Below, piece by piece: positions 18,893-28,254 of a stretch of DNA of 56,776 nucleotides (the first letter of the stretch is position 1; each line of letters starts with the position of its first letter). The position numbers and the translations under genes were made by a program. Origin of the DNA: Phenylobacterium sp. (GTDB lineage Bacteria > Pseudomonadota > Alphaproteobacteria > Caulobacterales > Caulobacteraceae); contig NZ_JAUXVZ010000009.1 of the NCBI RefSeq assembly GCF_030680185.1, positions 1 to 56,776 on the forward strand. The letters run 5' to 3'. Under the pieces are notes generated by a model. That model made no database searches, was not told the DNA's origin, and was given only the letters and a program-made list of their open reading frames with translations.

Positions 18893-19113
18893 CCAGACTC
18901 TCCGGAGACCGTGGGGGCGGTGTCTCGTAATCCCAGACAGGACGTCTGCGCCCCGACGATGCGGCGGGCGCGATACACCCATTCCGCATGGGGTTCAATC
19001 TCAGGCGAGTCCGGTGCGCGGCTAGGCCGCTTGCGGCGAAGGCTGACCTTGGCCACTTTCGCCGCGGGACGGCGTCCGCTGCGGACCGTCTCCCACGCGT
19101 CGCAGGAGCGCAA

Positions 19114-19908
19114 ATGGACCGTCGCCTTGCCCTGGTGACCGGGGCGTCCGCCGGCATCGGCGCAGCCTTCGCCCGGGCGCTCGCCGCCCAGGGCTGCGAC
19201 CTGGCCCTGACCGCCCGGCGCGCCGATCGCCTGGAGGCCCTGGCCGCGGAGTTGCGCGATCGCCATGGGGTGGAGGTGCTGACCCTGGCCGCCGATCTGG
19301 CCGACCCCGCGACGCCAGCCGCCCTGGATGCGACCCTGGCGGCCCAGGGCCGGTCGGTGGACATCCTGGTCAACAATGCCGGCTACGGCCTGCCCGGCGG
19401 CTTTGGCGACAACCCGTGGCCCGATCAGGCCGCCGTCCTTCAGGTGATGCTGACCGCGCCGTGCGAACTGGCCCACCGGCTGCTGCCGGGGATGCGCGCC
19501 CGCGGGTTCGGCCGCATCATCAATGTGGCCTCCGTCGCGGGTCTGACGCCCGGCGGGGTGGGGCTCTACGGGCCGGTGAAGGCCTTTCTCATTGGCTTCT
19601 CCCAGAGCCTCCATCAGGAGTGCGCCAGCAGCGGGGTCCATGTGAGCGCCCTGTGCCCCGGCCTGACCTGGTCGGAGTTTCACGACGTCAACGGCATGCG
19701 TGAGCCGCTGGACCGAACCACGCCGGGCTGGCTCTGGATGGACGCCGAGACGGTGGTCGCCGCGGGTCTGGCGGCGGTCGAGGCCAACCGGCCGGTCTGT
19801 GTGCCCGGCGCGGTGAACAAGGCGCTGGCTGGGTTGGCCTGGCTGCTGCCCGACCGCTGGGTGATGGCGATCACCGCCGCCCAGGGTTGGCGGTCCGCCA
19901 AGCCCTGA
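19114..19908 (+). CDS. Short-chain dehydrogenase/reductase
   Basis: Classical SDR of 264 residues. It has the nucleotide motif VTGASAGIGAAFARAL at 8-23, NNAGYGLPG near 90, the catalytic Ser in INVASVAGLTPGG, and the active YxxxK as YGPVK. The preceding AGGAG sets the ATG. It matches SDRs annotated as DltE/YqjQ-like, but the substrate is unknown. It is divergent from kup. Confidence 0.9.
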   Translation: MDRRLALVTGASAGIGAAFARALAAQGCDLALTARRADRLEALAAELRDRHGVEVLTLAADLADPATPAALDATLAAQGRSVDILVNNAGYGLPGGFGDNPWPDQAAVLQVMLTAPCELAHRLLPGMRARGFGRIINVASVAGLTPGGVGLYGPVKAFLIGFSQSLHQECASSGVHVSALCPGLTWSEFHDVNGMREPLDRTTPGWLWMDAETVVAAGLAAVEANRPVCVPGAVNKALAGLAWLLPDRWVMAITAAQGWRSAKP

Positions 19909-19922
19909 GACGGCGAGGCCCG

Positions 19923-20609
19923 TCACTGGCTCACATAGGGGTTGGCGGCTTCGTTGAGGATCACCCCGCTGGTGGCGTCGGCGATGCCCACCAGCACGAA
20001 CTGCACCGCCATGGCGCAGAGGATCAGGCCCAGCACCCGCACGACGATGGTCATGCCGATGCGCCCGAGGATCTTGCTGATCACCGGCGCCGCCCAGAAG
20101 CAGAGCATGACCACCAGGGCGATGGCGCCGATCACGCCGACGCCGATGGCCGCCCCGGCCAGACCGAAGGCCTTGGCCTCGCTGGCGTAGATGACCACCG
20201 AGGAGATGGCGCCGGGTCCGATCAGCAGGGGCATGGCGAAGGGCACGATCAGGCGCTCGAACTTGCGCCCCGCCCGGCCCTTCGGATTTTCGTCGCCCTC
20301 GGCCATGGCCGAGAAGGTGGCGGTAAAGTCGTCCCGCGCCATCTCCAGGCCCAGCAGGAACAGGATGATGCCGCCGGCGATCCGGAAGGCCGGCAGGGAG
20401 ATGCCGAAGAAAGCCAGCAGGGCCAGGCCAGAGAAGTAGAAGAAGGTCAGGAAGCCCAGAATGAACAGCGCGATATAGACGGCCACCAGCCGCGCATCGC
20501 GCCCCTTGCTGCCCTGGGTGGCGGCGCCGAACAGGGGGACGTTCCCGATCGGGTCGATCAGGGCGAACAACGCCACGAAGAAGTTGACCGCGAACTCAGC
20601 CTGGCTCAT
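19923..20609 (-). CDS. MarC family integral membrane protein
   Basis: A 228-residue six-helix membrane protein of the MarC/UPF0056 family. The first helix carries FFVALFALIDPIGNVPLFGAAT (about 9-30), the second repeat has LIVPFAMPLLIGPGAISSVVIYA, and the central loop is charged. Despite its name, MarC is not known to confer multiple antibiotic resistance; its function is unresolved. GGGGAG lies a few bases before the start, and a 37-base palindrome stands just upstream of it. Confidence 0.92.
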   Translation of the reverse strand: MSQAEFAVNFFVALFALIDPIGNVPLFGAATQGSKGRDARLVAVYIALFILGFLTFFYFSGLALLAFFGISLPAFRIAGGIILFLLGLEMARDDFTATFSAMAEGDENPKGRAGRKFERLIVPFAMPLLIGPGAISSVVIYASEAKAFGLAGAAIGVGVIGAIALVVMLCFWAAPVISKILGRIGMTIVVRVLGLILCAMAVQFVLVGIADATSGVILNEAANPYVSQ

Positions 20610-20620
20610 GCCTCGCTCCC

Positions 20621-20657
20621 CGAGCAAGATCCGATTGATCGGATCGAATCTTGCTCG
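20621..20657. repeat. Intergenic palindrome upstream of marC
   Basis: Outer arms CGAGCAAGAT and ATCTTGCTCG are perfect complements, with an inner CCGAT/ATCGG pair. It stands 11 bases from the marC start codon on the 5' side and would form a stable hairpin in the marC leader. Confidence 0.7.
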
Positions 20658-20673
20658 ACACTCCTTGAAGTTT

Positions 20674-20720
20674 GAGCATTTTCTTCGCTGAACCGGTGTC
20701 CACTTCAGCTGAAAATGCTC
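20674..20720. repeat. Palindromic element with GAGCATTTTC/GAAAATGCTC arms
   Basis: Ten-base perfect terminal arms with an internal ACCGGTGTCCACTT segment. This closely resembles a widespread alphaproteobacterial (especially rhizobial) intergenic palindrome whose consensus also has an ACCGG...CCACTT core. It lies between divergent marC and pyrF. Confidence 0.7.
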
Positions 20721-20793
20721 TAGCCCAAAATTAAAGCGGCGCCGATCTCCCTTATGAGGCGGGAGCGGCGCAAACCTGCCCGGAGCCCGCGCC

Positions 20794-21513
20794 ATGAACG
20801 CCGCCGCCCGCCTGGAGACCGCCGCCGCCTGCGATCCGCGCCTGATCGTGCCCCTGGACCTGCCCGACATCGACCAGGCCCGCGCCATGGTCGAGGCGCT
20901 CGGCGAGGCGGTCAGCTTCTACAAGGTCGGTCTCGAGCTGTTCGCGTCAGGCGGAATGACCCTGGCCCGCGACCTCAAGGCCCAGGGCAAGCAGGTCTTC
21001 CTCGACTGGAAGCTGCACGACATCGGCACGACGGTGCAGCGCTCGGCCGCGGTGCTGGCCGAGTCGGGCTGCGACCTCCTCACCGTGCACGGCGAGCCCC
21101 AGGTCATGGCCGCCGCCGTGCGGGGCCGTGGGCGCTCGAGCCTGAAGATCCTGGCCGTCACCGTGCTGACCAGCCTGTCGGACGACGATCTGGTGGAGAT
21201 GGGCTATTCCGAGAGCGCCCGCACCCTGGTGGAGCGGCGGATCCATCAGGCCGTGGCCGCCGGTTGCGACGGGGTGGTCGCCAGCCCGCACGAGGCGCAG
21301 CTGGCCCGGGCCATCGGCGGGCCGGACTTCCTGGTGGTGACGCCGGGCGTGCGACCCGACTGGTCGGCGAAGAACGATCAGGCCCGCGCCGCGACGCCAG
21401 CCCAGGCCCTGGGCGCCGGAGCCTCGCACATCGTCTGCGGCCGCCCGATCACCGGCGCCAACGATCCCCAGGCCGCAGCTCTGCGGATCGTCGCCGAGAT
21501 GGCCGGCGCCTAG
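20794..21513 (+). CDS. pyrF: Orotidine 5'-phosphate decarboxylase
   Basis: Final step of UMP synthesis. The 239-residue protein has the catalytic D-x-K-x-x-D array as D71-W-K73-L-H-D76, a first Lys at K44 in FYKVGLELF, and phosphate-binding segments VVTPGVRPDW near 181 and VCGRPITGANDP near 215. The length is typical of group I bacterial enzymes. It converges, three bases apart, on the Gly/Tyr-rich exported protein gene. Confidence 0.96.
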   Translation: MNAAARLETAAACDPRLIVPLDLPDIDQARAMVEALGEAVSFYKVGLELFASGGMTLARDLKAQGKQVFLDWKLHDIGTTVQRSAAVLAESGCDLLTVHGEPQVMAAAVRGRGRSSLKILAVTVLTSLSDDDLVEMGYSESARTLVERRIHQAVAAGCDGVVASPHEAQLARAIGGPDFLVVTPGVRPDWSAKNDQARAATPAQALGAGASHIVCGRPITGANDPQAAALRIVAEMAGA

Positions 21514-21516
21514 GAC

Positions 21517-22275
21517 TCAGTGGCCCTTGCCGCCGCCGTAGCCGCCCTTGCCCCCATGGCCGCCGCCGTGGCCGCCCTTATGGCCGCCATAGCCGCCGTG
21601 GCCATAAACGTAGCCGCCACGCACCGAGACGTTGGCCGAGGCGCGGGCGGACGCCGAGGACGAGGCGTAGGACGAGGCGTGGCTGGAGCCGCCGCCATTG
21701 ACGATCACATAGCCGCCCCCGCCATAGCCGCCGCCCGATGGGATCGGACCGACGCCGCCTGAGTCGGCAAAGAAACTCATGGGCAGGACCTGGCCGTGGG
21801 ACGAGCCGCAGGCCGAGGCGCAAGGGGCGCAGCACGGGCCGTAGCCAGGGGACTGGACCGGCGGATAGTAGGGCGCCGGCGGATAATAGGCGTTCGGCGG
21901 GCCGTAATCCGGCGTCGGATAGGGCGCGGGCCCGTGTTGCGGCGGGCCATAGGCCGGCGGCGGATAGCCGTAGGCCGGCGCCTGCGGATAGCCGTATTCC
22001 TGCCGGTAGGGGCCATACTCCTGCTGGTAGCCCCGCGTGCCGTACGCGTCGCTCACATAGGCCTGCTCATAGCCATAACGCTCATGATAGCCGGAACTGC
22101 GCTGATAGGCCTGGTAGCTCTGGTCGGCGCCATAGGCGTCATAATAGCCGCCGCCGGAATAGCCGCCGCCATAGGGCGTCGCGCAGGGATTCTGTGGGGG
22201 GCAGGCGGCGGCCGCGCCGCCCACAGCCAGGGTGAGGGCGAAACCCGCGATCGCGCGGAAAGACCAGGACATCAT
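21517..22275 (-). CDS. Exported Gly/Tyr/Pro-rich low-complexity protein
   Basis: A 252-residue secreted or surface protein. A signal peptide (MMSWSFRAIAGFALTLAVGG, cleavage probable at GAAAA) is followed by Tyr-Gly-Pro-rich repeats, a CCAPCASACG cysteine cluster near the middle, a Ser/Ala tract (SSHASSYASSSASARAS) and a Gly/His/Lys-rich tail. The composition recalls cell-envelope or adhesive proteins, but no domain is recognised. CGGAG before the ATG supports this start. A TTAA-N7-CTAA CtrA-like site lies upstream. Confidence 0.78.
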   Translation of the reverse strand: MMSWSFRAIAGFALTLAVGGAAAACPPQNPCATPYGGGYSGGGYYDAYGADQSYQAYQRSSGYHERYGYEQAYVSDAYGTRGYQQEYGPYRQEYGYPQAPAYGYPPPAYGPPQHGPAPYPTPDYGPPNAYYPPAPYYPPVQSPGYGPCCAPCASACGSSHGQVLPMSFFADSGGVGPIPSGGGYGGGGYVIVNGGGSSHASSYASSSASARASANVSVRGGYVYGHGGYGGHKGGHGGGHGGKGGYGGGKGH

Positions 22276-22293
22276 ACGCTCCGGATACAAAAC

Positions 22294-22308
22294 TTAACGG
22301 AACGCTAA
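22294..22308. promoter_or_regulatory. CtrA-like box TTAA-N7-CTAA
   Basis: TTAA and CTAA separated by seven bases, one mismatch from the Caulobacter CtrA consensus TTAA-N7-TTAA. It lies 19 bases before the ATG of the exported Gly/Tyr-rich protein. Confidence 0.35.
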
Positions 22309-22386
22309 CGCGCCGGGCTGGTGGGCACGAGTCCTTGCAAGTCCTGCGCGAGCTTGGCCGCAGACAGGCGCGCGGCTGGCGAGGGC

Positions 22387-22593
22387 CTAGAAGTCCACCG
22401 CGATGCCCTTGCGCTCCCAGTCGCCGAACCGGGTGGGCTCGAGTCCCTTGGGGCCGCCCTGCTCGGCGGCCAGGGCGGCCTGTGCAGCCTCGGCCTGGCG
22501 TCGGGCCTCGGCCTCTTCCAGGGCGCGGCGGGCGGCGGGACTCAGGGGCTTGTCGGGGGCGGCGTTGGGCGGGAGCGCGTCGGTCATGGTCAT
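22387..22593 (-). CDS. DUF1674 (SdhAF4-like) protein
   Basis: A 68-residue protein ending in GPKGLEPTRFGDWERKGIAVDF, the hallmark of DUF1674, the family of mitochondrial succinate dehydrogenase assembly factor 4. The eukaryotic member helps assembly of the flavinylated SDH subunit; a bacterial equivalent role is plausible but inferred. The N-terminal half is an Ala/Glu-rich helix. The start could be 22593 or two codons later. It is divergent from rsmB. Confidence 0.9.
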   Translation of the reverse strand: MTMTDALPPNAAPDKPLSPAARRALEEAEARRQAEAAQAALAAEQGGPKGLEPTRFGDWERKGIAVDF

Positions 22594-22704
22594 GATTTAG
22601 GACGCCGGACGTCCCGGCGCCAGCCGTCCCTCCCGCGGGTCCAAATCATCGCAGCCCGCGATCTTTCCTTGCCTGAGGCCTGCGGAGCGGGCACGTCGCA
22701 GTCG

Positions 22705-23988
22705 GTGAACGAAGACAATGATCTTGGCCTGCCGGCCCGGGGCGCGGCCCTCGACATCCTGACCGCCGCCCTGGCGCGCCGCACCGGCCTGGAGGAGGCG
22801 ATCTCCACGCCGGCCTTCAGCGCGCTTTCGCCCCGGGACCGGGCCTTCGCCCGCGCCCTGGCCATGGCCACCCTGCGCCGGCTCGGCCCCATCGACCGCG
22901 CCCTGGACGCCAAGCTGGCCAAGTCGCCGCCGGACGGCGTGCGCCAGATCCTGCGGATCGGGGTGGCCCAGGCCTTCCTGATGGAGACCCCGCCCTTTGC
23001 GGCGGTGGCCACCAGCGTCGATCTGGCCGCCTCGCGCCGCGACACCCGTCCGTTCAAGGGCCTGATCAACGCCGTCCTGCGCGGCCTGCTGCGCGAGCCC
23101 CCTGCCCTGGACGCCCCCGAAGCCCTGCCGCCGCCCTGGCTGATGGCCCGCTGGAGCGCGGCCTACGGCCCCGAGACGGCGCTGAAGATCGCCGCGGTGA
23201 TCGCCGAGGAGCCCGCCACCGACCTTTCCGTGCGCGATCCGGCGACGACCCAGGATCTGGCCGCCGAACTGGAGGCCGAGATTCTGCCGGGCGGAAGCCT
23301 GCGCACCGCCCGCCGCGGCGACCTGGCGACCTGGCCGGGCTTCGAAGCGGGCGCCTGGTGGGTGCAGGACGCCTCGGCCGCCATCCCCGCCCGGCTGCTG
23401 GAGGCCGGTCCCGACCAGCAGGTGCTCGACCTCTGCGCCGCCCCGGGCGGCAAGACCCTGCAACTGGCGGCCACCGGCGCCAGCGTGACGGCCCTGGACC
23501 GCTCGGCCGGGCGACTAAAGCGCCTGGCGGCCAATCTGGAGCGGATGGGACTGAAGGCCGCCACCGTCACAGCCAACGCCACCGAATGGAAGGCGCCCGA
23601 CCTGTTCGACGCCGTCCTGCTGGACGCGCCCTGCTCGGCCACCGGCACCTTCCGCCGCCATCCCGACGTGCTGTGGGCCGCGCGGCCGGCCGATATCGCC
23701 AGCCTGGTCGAGACTCAGGCCCGCCTGCTGGACGCCACCGCCCCACGGGTCGCCGCCCATGGCCGGCTGATCTATTGCGTCTGCAGCCTGGAGCCCGAGG
23801 AGGGCGAGGGTCAGACCGCTGGCTTCCTGGCCCGCCATCCGGAATTCGTCCTGGAGCCGATCGCGCCCGGCGAAGGCGGCGCGCCAGCCGAGAGCCTGCG
23901 GCCCGACGGGACCCTGCGCATCCTGCCCTTCCACAGCCCCGGCGGCACGGACGGCTTCTATATCGCCCGCTTCCTGCGGCAGGGCTGA
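22705..23988 (+). CDS. rsmB: RsmB-type 16S rRNA (cytosine-C5)-methyltransferase
   Basis: SAM-dependent RNA m5C methyltransferase with an N-terminal NusB-like RNA-binding domain (about residues 10-130, with RDRAFARALAMATLRRLG). The methyltransferase part has SAM motif I VLDLCAAPGGKTLQLAA, the motif IV cysteine in LLDAPCSATGTFRRHPDVLW, and the motif VI cysteine in LIYCVCSLEPEEGE, so both catalytic cysteines are present. GTG at 22705 is chosen, but the 5' region is open and other starts are possible. It belongs to the Fmu/RsmB family. Confidence 0.92.
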   Translation: MNEDNDLGLPARGAALDILTAALARRTGLEEAISTPAFSALSPRDRAFARALAMATLRRLGPIDRALDAKLAKSPPDGVRQILRIGVAQAFLMETPPFAAVATSVDLAASRRDTRPFKGLINAVLRGLLREPPALDAPEALPPPWLMARWSAAYGPETALKIAAVIAEEPATDLSVRDPATTQDLAAELEAEILPGGSLRTARRGDLATWPGFEAGAWWVQDASAAIPARLLEAGPDQQVLDLCAAPGGKTLQLAATGASVTALDRSAGRLKRLAANLERMGLKAATVTANATEWKAPDLFDAVLLDAPCSATGTFRRHPDVLWAARPADIASLVETQARLLDATAPRVAAHGRLIYCVCSLEPEEGEGQTAGFLARHPEFVLEPIAPGEGGAPAESLRPDGTLRILPFHSPGGTDGFYIARFLRQG

Positions 23989-24053
23989 GTGATCGGCCCT
24001 CGCCGGCCGTGGGGTCCTTGTGGCCCGCGGGCGGCTTGGGTTAAGTCCAGACG

Positions 24054-24716
24054 ATGAGCCGAAAGACCATCATCGCCCCGTCCCTGCTGGCCGCCGACTT
24101 CGCCCGCCTGGGCGAGGAGGCCCGCGCCGTGGCCGCCGCCGGCGCCGACTGGCTGCACCTGGACGTCATGGACGGCCATTTCGTACCCAATCTGACCATC
24201 GGTCCGGACGTCATCGCGGCCCTGCGGCCGCACACCGACATCCCGTTCGACGTCCATCTGATGATCGCGCCGGCCGATCCCTTCCTGGAGGCCTTCCGCA
24301 AGGCCGGCGCCGACATCATCAGCGTCCATCCCGAGGCCGGTCCGCACCTGTCGCGGACCCTGCAGCGCATTCGGGAACTGGGCGCCAAGGCCGGCGTGGT
24401 CTTCAACCCATCGACCCCGCCCGAGGCGGTGGAGTCGGTCCTCGACCAGGTGGACCTGATGCTGGTCATGTCGGTGAATCCCGGCTTCGGCGGCCAGAGC
24501 TTCATGACCTCCCAGCTCAAGAAGATCGAACGGCTGGCCAGGCTGATCGAAAGCACTGGCCGCGACATCATCCTCGAAGTGGACGGCGGCGTGACCCGCG
24601 ACACCGCCCGCCTCTGCCGCGACGCCGGCGCCACCGCGCTGGTCGCGGGCACGGCGGTCTTCAAGGGCGGGCCCGAAGTCTACGCCGACAACATCACCGC
24701 CCTTCGGGGCGGGTGA
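24054..24716 (+). CDS. rpe: Ribulose-phosphate 3-epimerase
   Basis: Interconverts ribulose-5-P and xylulose-5-P. The 220-residue TIM barrel has [13 protein letters not shown] near 9-21, the metal-site [17 protein letters not shown] near 35-51, DVHLMI near 67, [12 protein letters not shown] near 140, and [11 protein letters not shown] near 176. Its TGA overlaps the GTG of the next gene by two bases, indicating translational coupling. Confidence 0.97.
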   Translation: MSRKTIIAPSLLAADFARLGEEARAVAAAGADWLHLDVMDGHFVPNLTIGPDVIAALRPHTDIPFDVHLMIAPADPFLEAFRKAGADIISVHPEAGPHLSRTLQRIRELGAKAGVVFNPSTPPEAVESVLDQVDLMLVMSVNPGFGGQSFMTSQLKKIERLARLIESTGRDIILEVDGGVTRDTARLCRDAGATALVAGTAVFKGGPEVYADNITALRGG

Positions 24717-26467
24717 GCGAGGCGCCCGTGGCCGGACAGCCCCCGCCGGCGCCGGCGTCCAGGCGCCTGCCGGGCCAGGTGGCCGCCCTGGCCCTGGCTG
24801 TTGGCCTGCGCCGGCAACTGCGCCGGGAATGGGGCGGCTCGCCCCCCCACCGCTGGCTGCTGGCGAGACCAAGACCCGAAGGCCTGACCGCGGCGCCGAC
24901 CGACCCCAGACCCGGGCGGGCCGAAACCGGACGCCGCATCCTGCTGGGCGACTTCACCTTCGCCGGCGCCACCCTTCACGCAGGCCCCAAGGGCGACCCT
25001 TGGGACCGCCCCAATCCTAGCCGCCGGTTCGCCATCGCCCTGCACCGGTTCGACTGGCTGCGGGACCTGCTGGCCCTGGGCGAGGGCGGGGCGGCCGAGG
25101 GCCTTCGCCTGGCCCTGCTCTGGCGGCGCATCTTCGGCCGCTGGAACGCCTTTTCCTGGGACCCCGAGGTGCTGGCGCGGCGGGTGTTCAACCTGGCCTG
25201 CGCCGCGCCCACCCTCTGCGCCGGCGCCTCGGACGCCGAGACCGCCCTGATCTCCCTCGACCTCGCCCGTCAGGGGCGACACCTGCTCTCCACCATCGAC
25301 GGGCCGGTGAAGGCCGCAGAGCGCGCCTGCGCTGCGGCGCTCGCCGGCGCCGTCCTGACCGGCGAGGCCGGCGACCGGCTGACCACCCAGGCCCTGGAGC
25401 GCCTGACCAAGGCCCTCCCCGTCACCGTCCTGGCCGATGGCGGCCACGCCTCGCGCTCGCCCCAGGCGGCGCTCAGCCTGCTGCTCGACCTGCAGACCCT
25501 GGACGCCGCCCTGGTCCAGCGGGGCCTGGCGCCGCCCGACGAGATGATGCGGGCGATCGACCGGCTGATCGGCGCGGTGCGTTTCTTCACCCTGGCCGAC
25601 GGCGCCCTGCCGGTCTTCCAGGGCGGCGAGGCCCAGCGCCCGGCCCTGGTGGCCGCCGCCCGCGCCAGCGAGAGCGACGGCGCGCGCACCCTGCCGGCGA
25701 CGCGGAACGGCTATCACCGCCTCGAGAGCCGCAGCCTGCAGGTGGTGGCTGACGCCGCCCCGCCGGCCGAGGGCGCCTGGAGCGTCACGGCCTGCGCCCA
25801 GCCCCTGGCTCTCGAAATCCTGATCAGCGGACGCCGGGCGATCACCAATTGCGGCTGGTCGCCGGACGCCGTCGGGCCCGAGGCCCTTCGCCTGGGAGAC
25901 GCGGCCTCCACCGCCTCGCTCGGCGACCTGCCCTGTGGGGCGCCGGTGCGCGGCCTGAGCGCCCGGGCGCTGGGTCCACGGCTGATCGGCGCCGACGCGG
26001 CGGCAAGCGCCAAGCGCCAGCAGGCCGATGGCGCCCTGTGGCTGGAAATGTCCCACGACGGCTGGGTCCGCCGCTTTGGGCTGCGGCACGAACGTAGGCT
26101 CTATCTGGACCTGGCCGCCGACGAACTGCGCGGCGAGGACCGCTTCACCCCGGTCACAGACGCCGCCCCGGGCGAGGACCCCCGGCGGTTCATTCCCTTC
26201 GTGGTCCGCTTCCACGTCCACCCCGACGCCCGGGCATCCCTGGCGAGGGACGGCAAGAGCGTCCTGATCAAGAGCGAGGGCGAGGACACCGGCTGGTGGC
26301 TGCGCAACGACGCCATGGAGGTCTCCATCGAGTCCTCGGTCTTCTTCCAGGACGGCCAGGCCAGGCGCACCAGCCAGGTGGTGCTGCGCGGCCAGGTGCG
26401 CCAGGAGGTCGGCGCGCGCCTGCGCTGGAAACTCACCGCCGCCGAGCCCTGGCCGCCGCCGCGCTGA
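24713..26467 (+). CDS. Heparinase II/III family protein
   Basis: A 584-residue protein whose C-terminal half matches the beta-sandwich of heparinase II/III-like polysaccharide lyases ([19 protein letters not shown]..., then [24 protein letters not shown]). The N-terminal half is alpha-helical ([26 protein letters not shown]). The start is a GTG overlapping the rpe stop, and the order rpe - heparinase-like - purH is one I know from Caulobacter genomes. No signal peptide is evident, so the substrate and location are uncertain. Confidence 0.88.
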   Translation: MSEAPVAGQPPPAPASRRLPGQVAALALAVGLRRQLRREWGGSPPHRWLLARPRPEGLTAAPTDPRPGRAETGRRILLGDFTFAGATLHAGPKGDPWDRPNPSRRFAIALHRFDWLRDLLALGEGGAAEGLRLALLWRRIFGRWNAFSWDPEVLARRVFNLACAAPTLCAGASDAETALISLDLARQGRHLLSTIDGPVKAAERACAAALAGAVLTGEAGDRLTTQALERLTKALPVTVLADGGHASRSPQAALSLLLDLQTLDAALVQRGLAPPDEMMRAIDRLIGAVRFFTLADGALPVFQGGEAQRPALVAAARASESDGARTLPATRNGYHRLESRSLQVVADAAPPAEGAWSVTACAQPLALEILISGRRAITNCGWSPDAVGPEALRLGDAASTASLGDLPCGAPVRGLSARALGPRLIGADAAASAKRQQADGALWLEMSHDGWVRRFGLRHERRLYLDLAADELRGEDRFTPVTDAAPGEDPRRFIPFVVRFHVHPDARASLARDGKSVLIKSEGEDTGWWLRNDAMEVSIESSVFFQDGQARRTSQVVLRGQVRQEVGARLRWKLTAAEPWPPPR

Positions 26468-26484
26468 AGGCCGGCAGGCCTTGC

Positions 26485-26513
26485 ATTGACTCCGCCGACC
26501 GGCCGGCGTTAGG
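26485..26513 (+). promoter_or_regulatory. Candidate purH promoter
   Basis: TTGACT at 26485-26490 and TTAGGA at 26508-26513 with a 17-base spacer, placed just before the riboswitch. This is a plausible housekeeping-type promoter, identified by eye only. Confidence 0.4.
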
Positions 26514-26523
26514 ACACCTCTGT

Positions 26524-26600
26524 CCTGTGTGACTGGCGAAATCGAGGTGGGAGACCACCGGGGAGCCAGGACCTCATACGCCGCTCGCCTGGGCACGCCT
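26524..26600 (+). ncRNA. ZTP (pfl) riboswitch upstream of purH
   Basis: The pfl-motif elements are present in order: GACTGGCG at the 5' side, a GGTGG-loop-CCACC hairpin running into CCGGGGAGC, and the conserved 3' segment CCGCTCGCCTGGGCA. The location, directly before purH, matches the known distribution of ZTP/ZMP-sensing riboswitches, which report folate shortage through ZMP build-up. The 3' end is about 25 bases before the GTG, so control could act on translation initiation. Confidence 0.9.
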
Positions 26601-26624
26601 CGTCCTTCCCACCAGGAGACCGCC

Positions 26625-28238
26625 GTGCCCGCAGCCCCGAACTTCCCCCCCGCCCCCGACGCCGTCAAACCCGTTCGCGCCCTGTTGTCGGTCTCCGACA
26701 AGAGCGGTCTGGTCGAGGCCGCCCAGGCGCTCGCCGACATGGGCGTGGAGCTGGTCTCCACCGGCGGCACCAAGGCCGCCATCGCCGCCGCCGGCCTGCC
26801 CGTGAAGGACGTCGCCGACCTGACCGGCTTCCCCGAGATGATGGACGGCCGGGTCAAGACCCTGCACCCGGTGGTGCATGGGGGCCTGCTGGGGGTGCGC
26901 GACGCCGCCGACCATGCCCAGGCCATGGCCGAGCACGGCATCGGCCCGATCGATATCGTCTATGTGACCCTCTATCCCTTCGAACAGACGGTGGCCGGCG
27001 GCGGCGACTTCGCCGCCTGCGTCGAGAATATCGACATCGGCGGGCCGGCCATGATCCGCTCGGCCGCCAAGAACCACGGCTATGTGGCCGTCTGCACCGA
27101 ACGCGCGGATCTGGAAGAGGTGATCGCGGCGCTCAAGGCCGACGGCGCGACCTCGCTTCCCCTTCGCAAGCGCCTGGCGGCCCGCGCCTATGCCCGCACT
27201 GCGGCCTATGACGCGGCGATTTCCCAGTGGTTCGCCAAGGAACTGGCCGAAGAGGCGCCGCGCCGCCGCGCCTTCGCCGGCGAGCTGGTCCAGACCATGC
27301 GCTATGGGGAAAACCCGCATCAGGCCGCGGCCTTCTATTCTGACGGCTCGAACCGCCCCGGCGTGGCCACCGCCACCCAGCTGCAGGGCAAGGCGCTGTC
27401 CTACAACAACATCGCCGACACCGACGCGGCCATCGAGCTGGTCGCCGAGTTCGACCCCGCCGCCAGCGCGGCGGTGACCATCATCAAGCACGCCAACCCC
27501 TGCGGCGTGGCGCTGGGCGCCGACCTGACCGAGGCCTATCAGCGCGCCCTGCAGTGCGATCCGGTCTCAGCCTTCGGCGGCATCGTGGCGGTCAACCGCC
27601 GGCTGGATGCGGCCGCAGCCCGGGAGATCGTCAAGGTCTTCACCGAGGTGGTGGTGGCCCCGGAAGCCGACGACGAGGCCATCGCCATCTTCAAAAAGAA
27701 GAAGGACCTGCGCCTGCTGATCACCGGCGGCCTGCCCGACCCCAAGGCGGGCGGCGACACCTGGCGCCAGGTGGCCGGCGGCTTCCTGGTCCAGGGTCGC
27801 GACACAGCCCACATCACCGCCGCCGATCTGAAGATCGTCACCAAGCGTCAGCCCACCGAGGCCGAGCTGCGCGACATGCTGTTCGCCTTCACCGTGGCCA
27901 AGCATGTGAAGTCCAACGCCATCGTCTATGCCAAGGATGGGCAGACGGCTGGCATCGGGGCTGGCCAGATGAACCGCAAGGATTCAGCCCGCATCGCCGC
28001 CATCCGCGCGGCCGAGGCCGCCGAGACGGCCGGTCTGCCGGAATCGCTGGCCAAGGGTTCGGCCTGCGCCTCGGACGCCTTCTTCCCCTTCGCCGACGGC
28101 CTGATCCAGGCCGCCGAGGCCGGCGCCACGGCGGTGATCCAGCCGGGCGGCTCGATCCGCGACGAAGAGGTCATCGCCGCCGCCGACGCCGCCGGCCTGA
28201 CCATGGCCTTCACCGGCGTGCGGGTCTTCCGCCACTAA
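26625..28238 (+). CDS. purH: Bifunctional AICAR transformylase/IMP cyclohydrolase
   Basis: Last two steps of IMP synthesis, 537 residues. The N-terminal IMP cyclohydrolase (about 1-210) begins [20 protein letters not shown] with [14 protein letters not shown]. The C-terminal AICARFT domain has [11 protein letters not shown], the catalytic [10 protein letters not shown] (Lys-His) near 288, and the closing [20 protein letters not shown] at 26625 is chosen because AGGAGA lies seven bases upstream. It is controlled by the ZTP riboswitch; ZMP is its own substrate, so the loop is direct. Confidence 0.97.
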   Translation: MPAAPNFPPAPDAVKPVRALLSVSDKSGLVEAAQALADMGVELVSTGGTKAAIAAAGLPVKDVADLTGFPEMMDGRVKTLHPVVHGGLLGVRDAADHAQAMAEHGIGPIDIVYVTLYPFEQTVAGGGDFAACVENIDIGGPAMIRSAAKNHGYVAVCTERADLEEVIAALKADGATSLPLRKRLAARAYARTAAYDAAISQWFAKELAEEAPRRRAFAGELVQTMRYGENPHQAAAFYSDGSNRPGVATATQLQGKALSYNNIADTDAAIELVAEFDPAASAAVTIIKHANPCGVALGADLTEAYQRALQCDPVSAFGGIVAVNRRLDAAAAREIVKVFTEVVVAPEADDEAIAIFKKKKDLRLLITGGLPDPKAGGDTWRQVAGGFLVQGRDTAHITAADLKIVTKRQPTEAELRDMLFAFTVAKHVKSNAIVYAKDGQTAGIGAGQMNRKDSARIAAIRAAEAAETAGLPESLAKGSACASDAFFPFADGLIQAAEAGATAVIQPGGSIRDEEVIAAADAAGLTMAFTGVRVFRH

Positions 28239-28254
28239 CCAGGCTGCGCGGGCG

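Noticed and set aside
24020..26467. An 815-codon frame for the heparinase-type protein
   Set aside because: Its first 231 codons are the shadow of rpe; the GTG at 24713 overlapping the rpe stop is the natural start.
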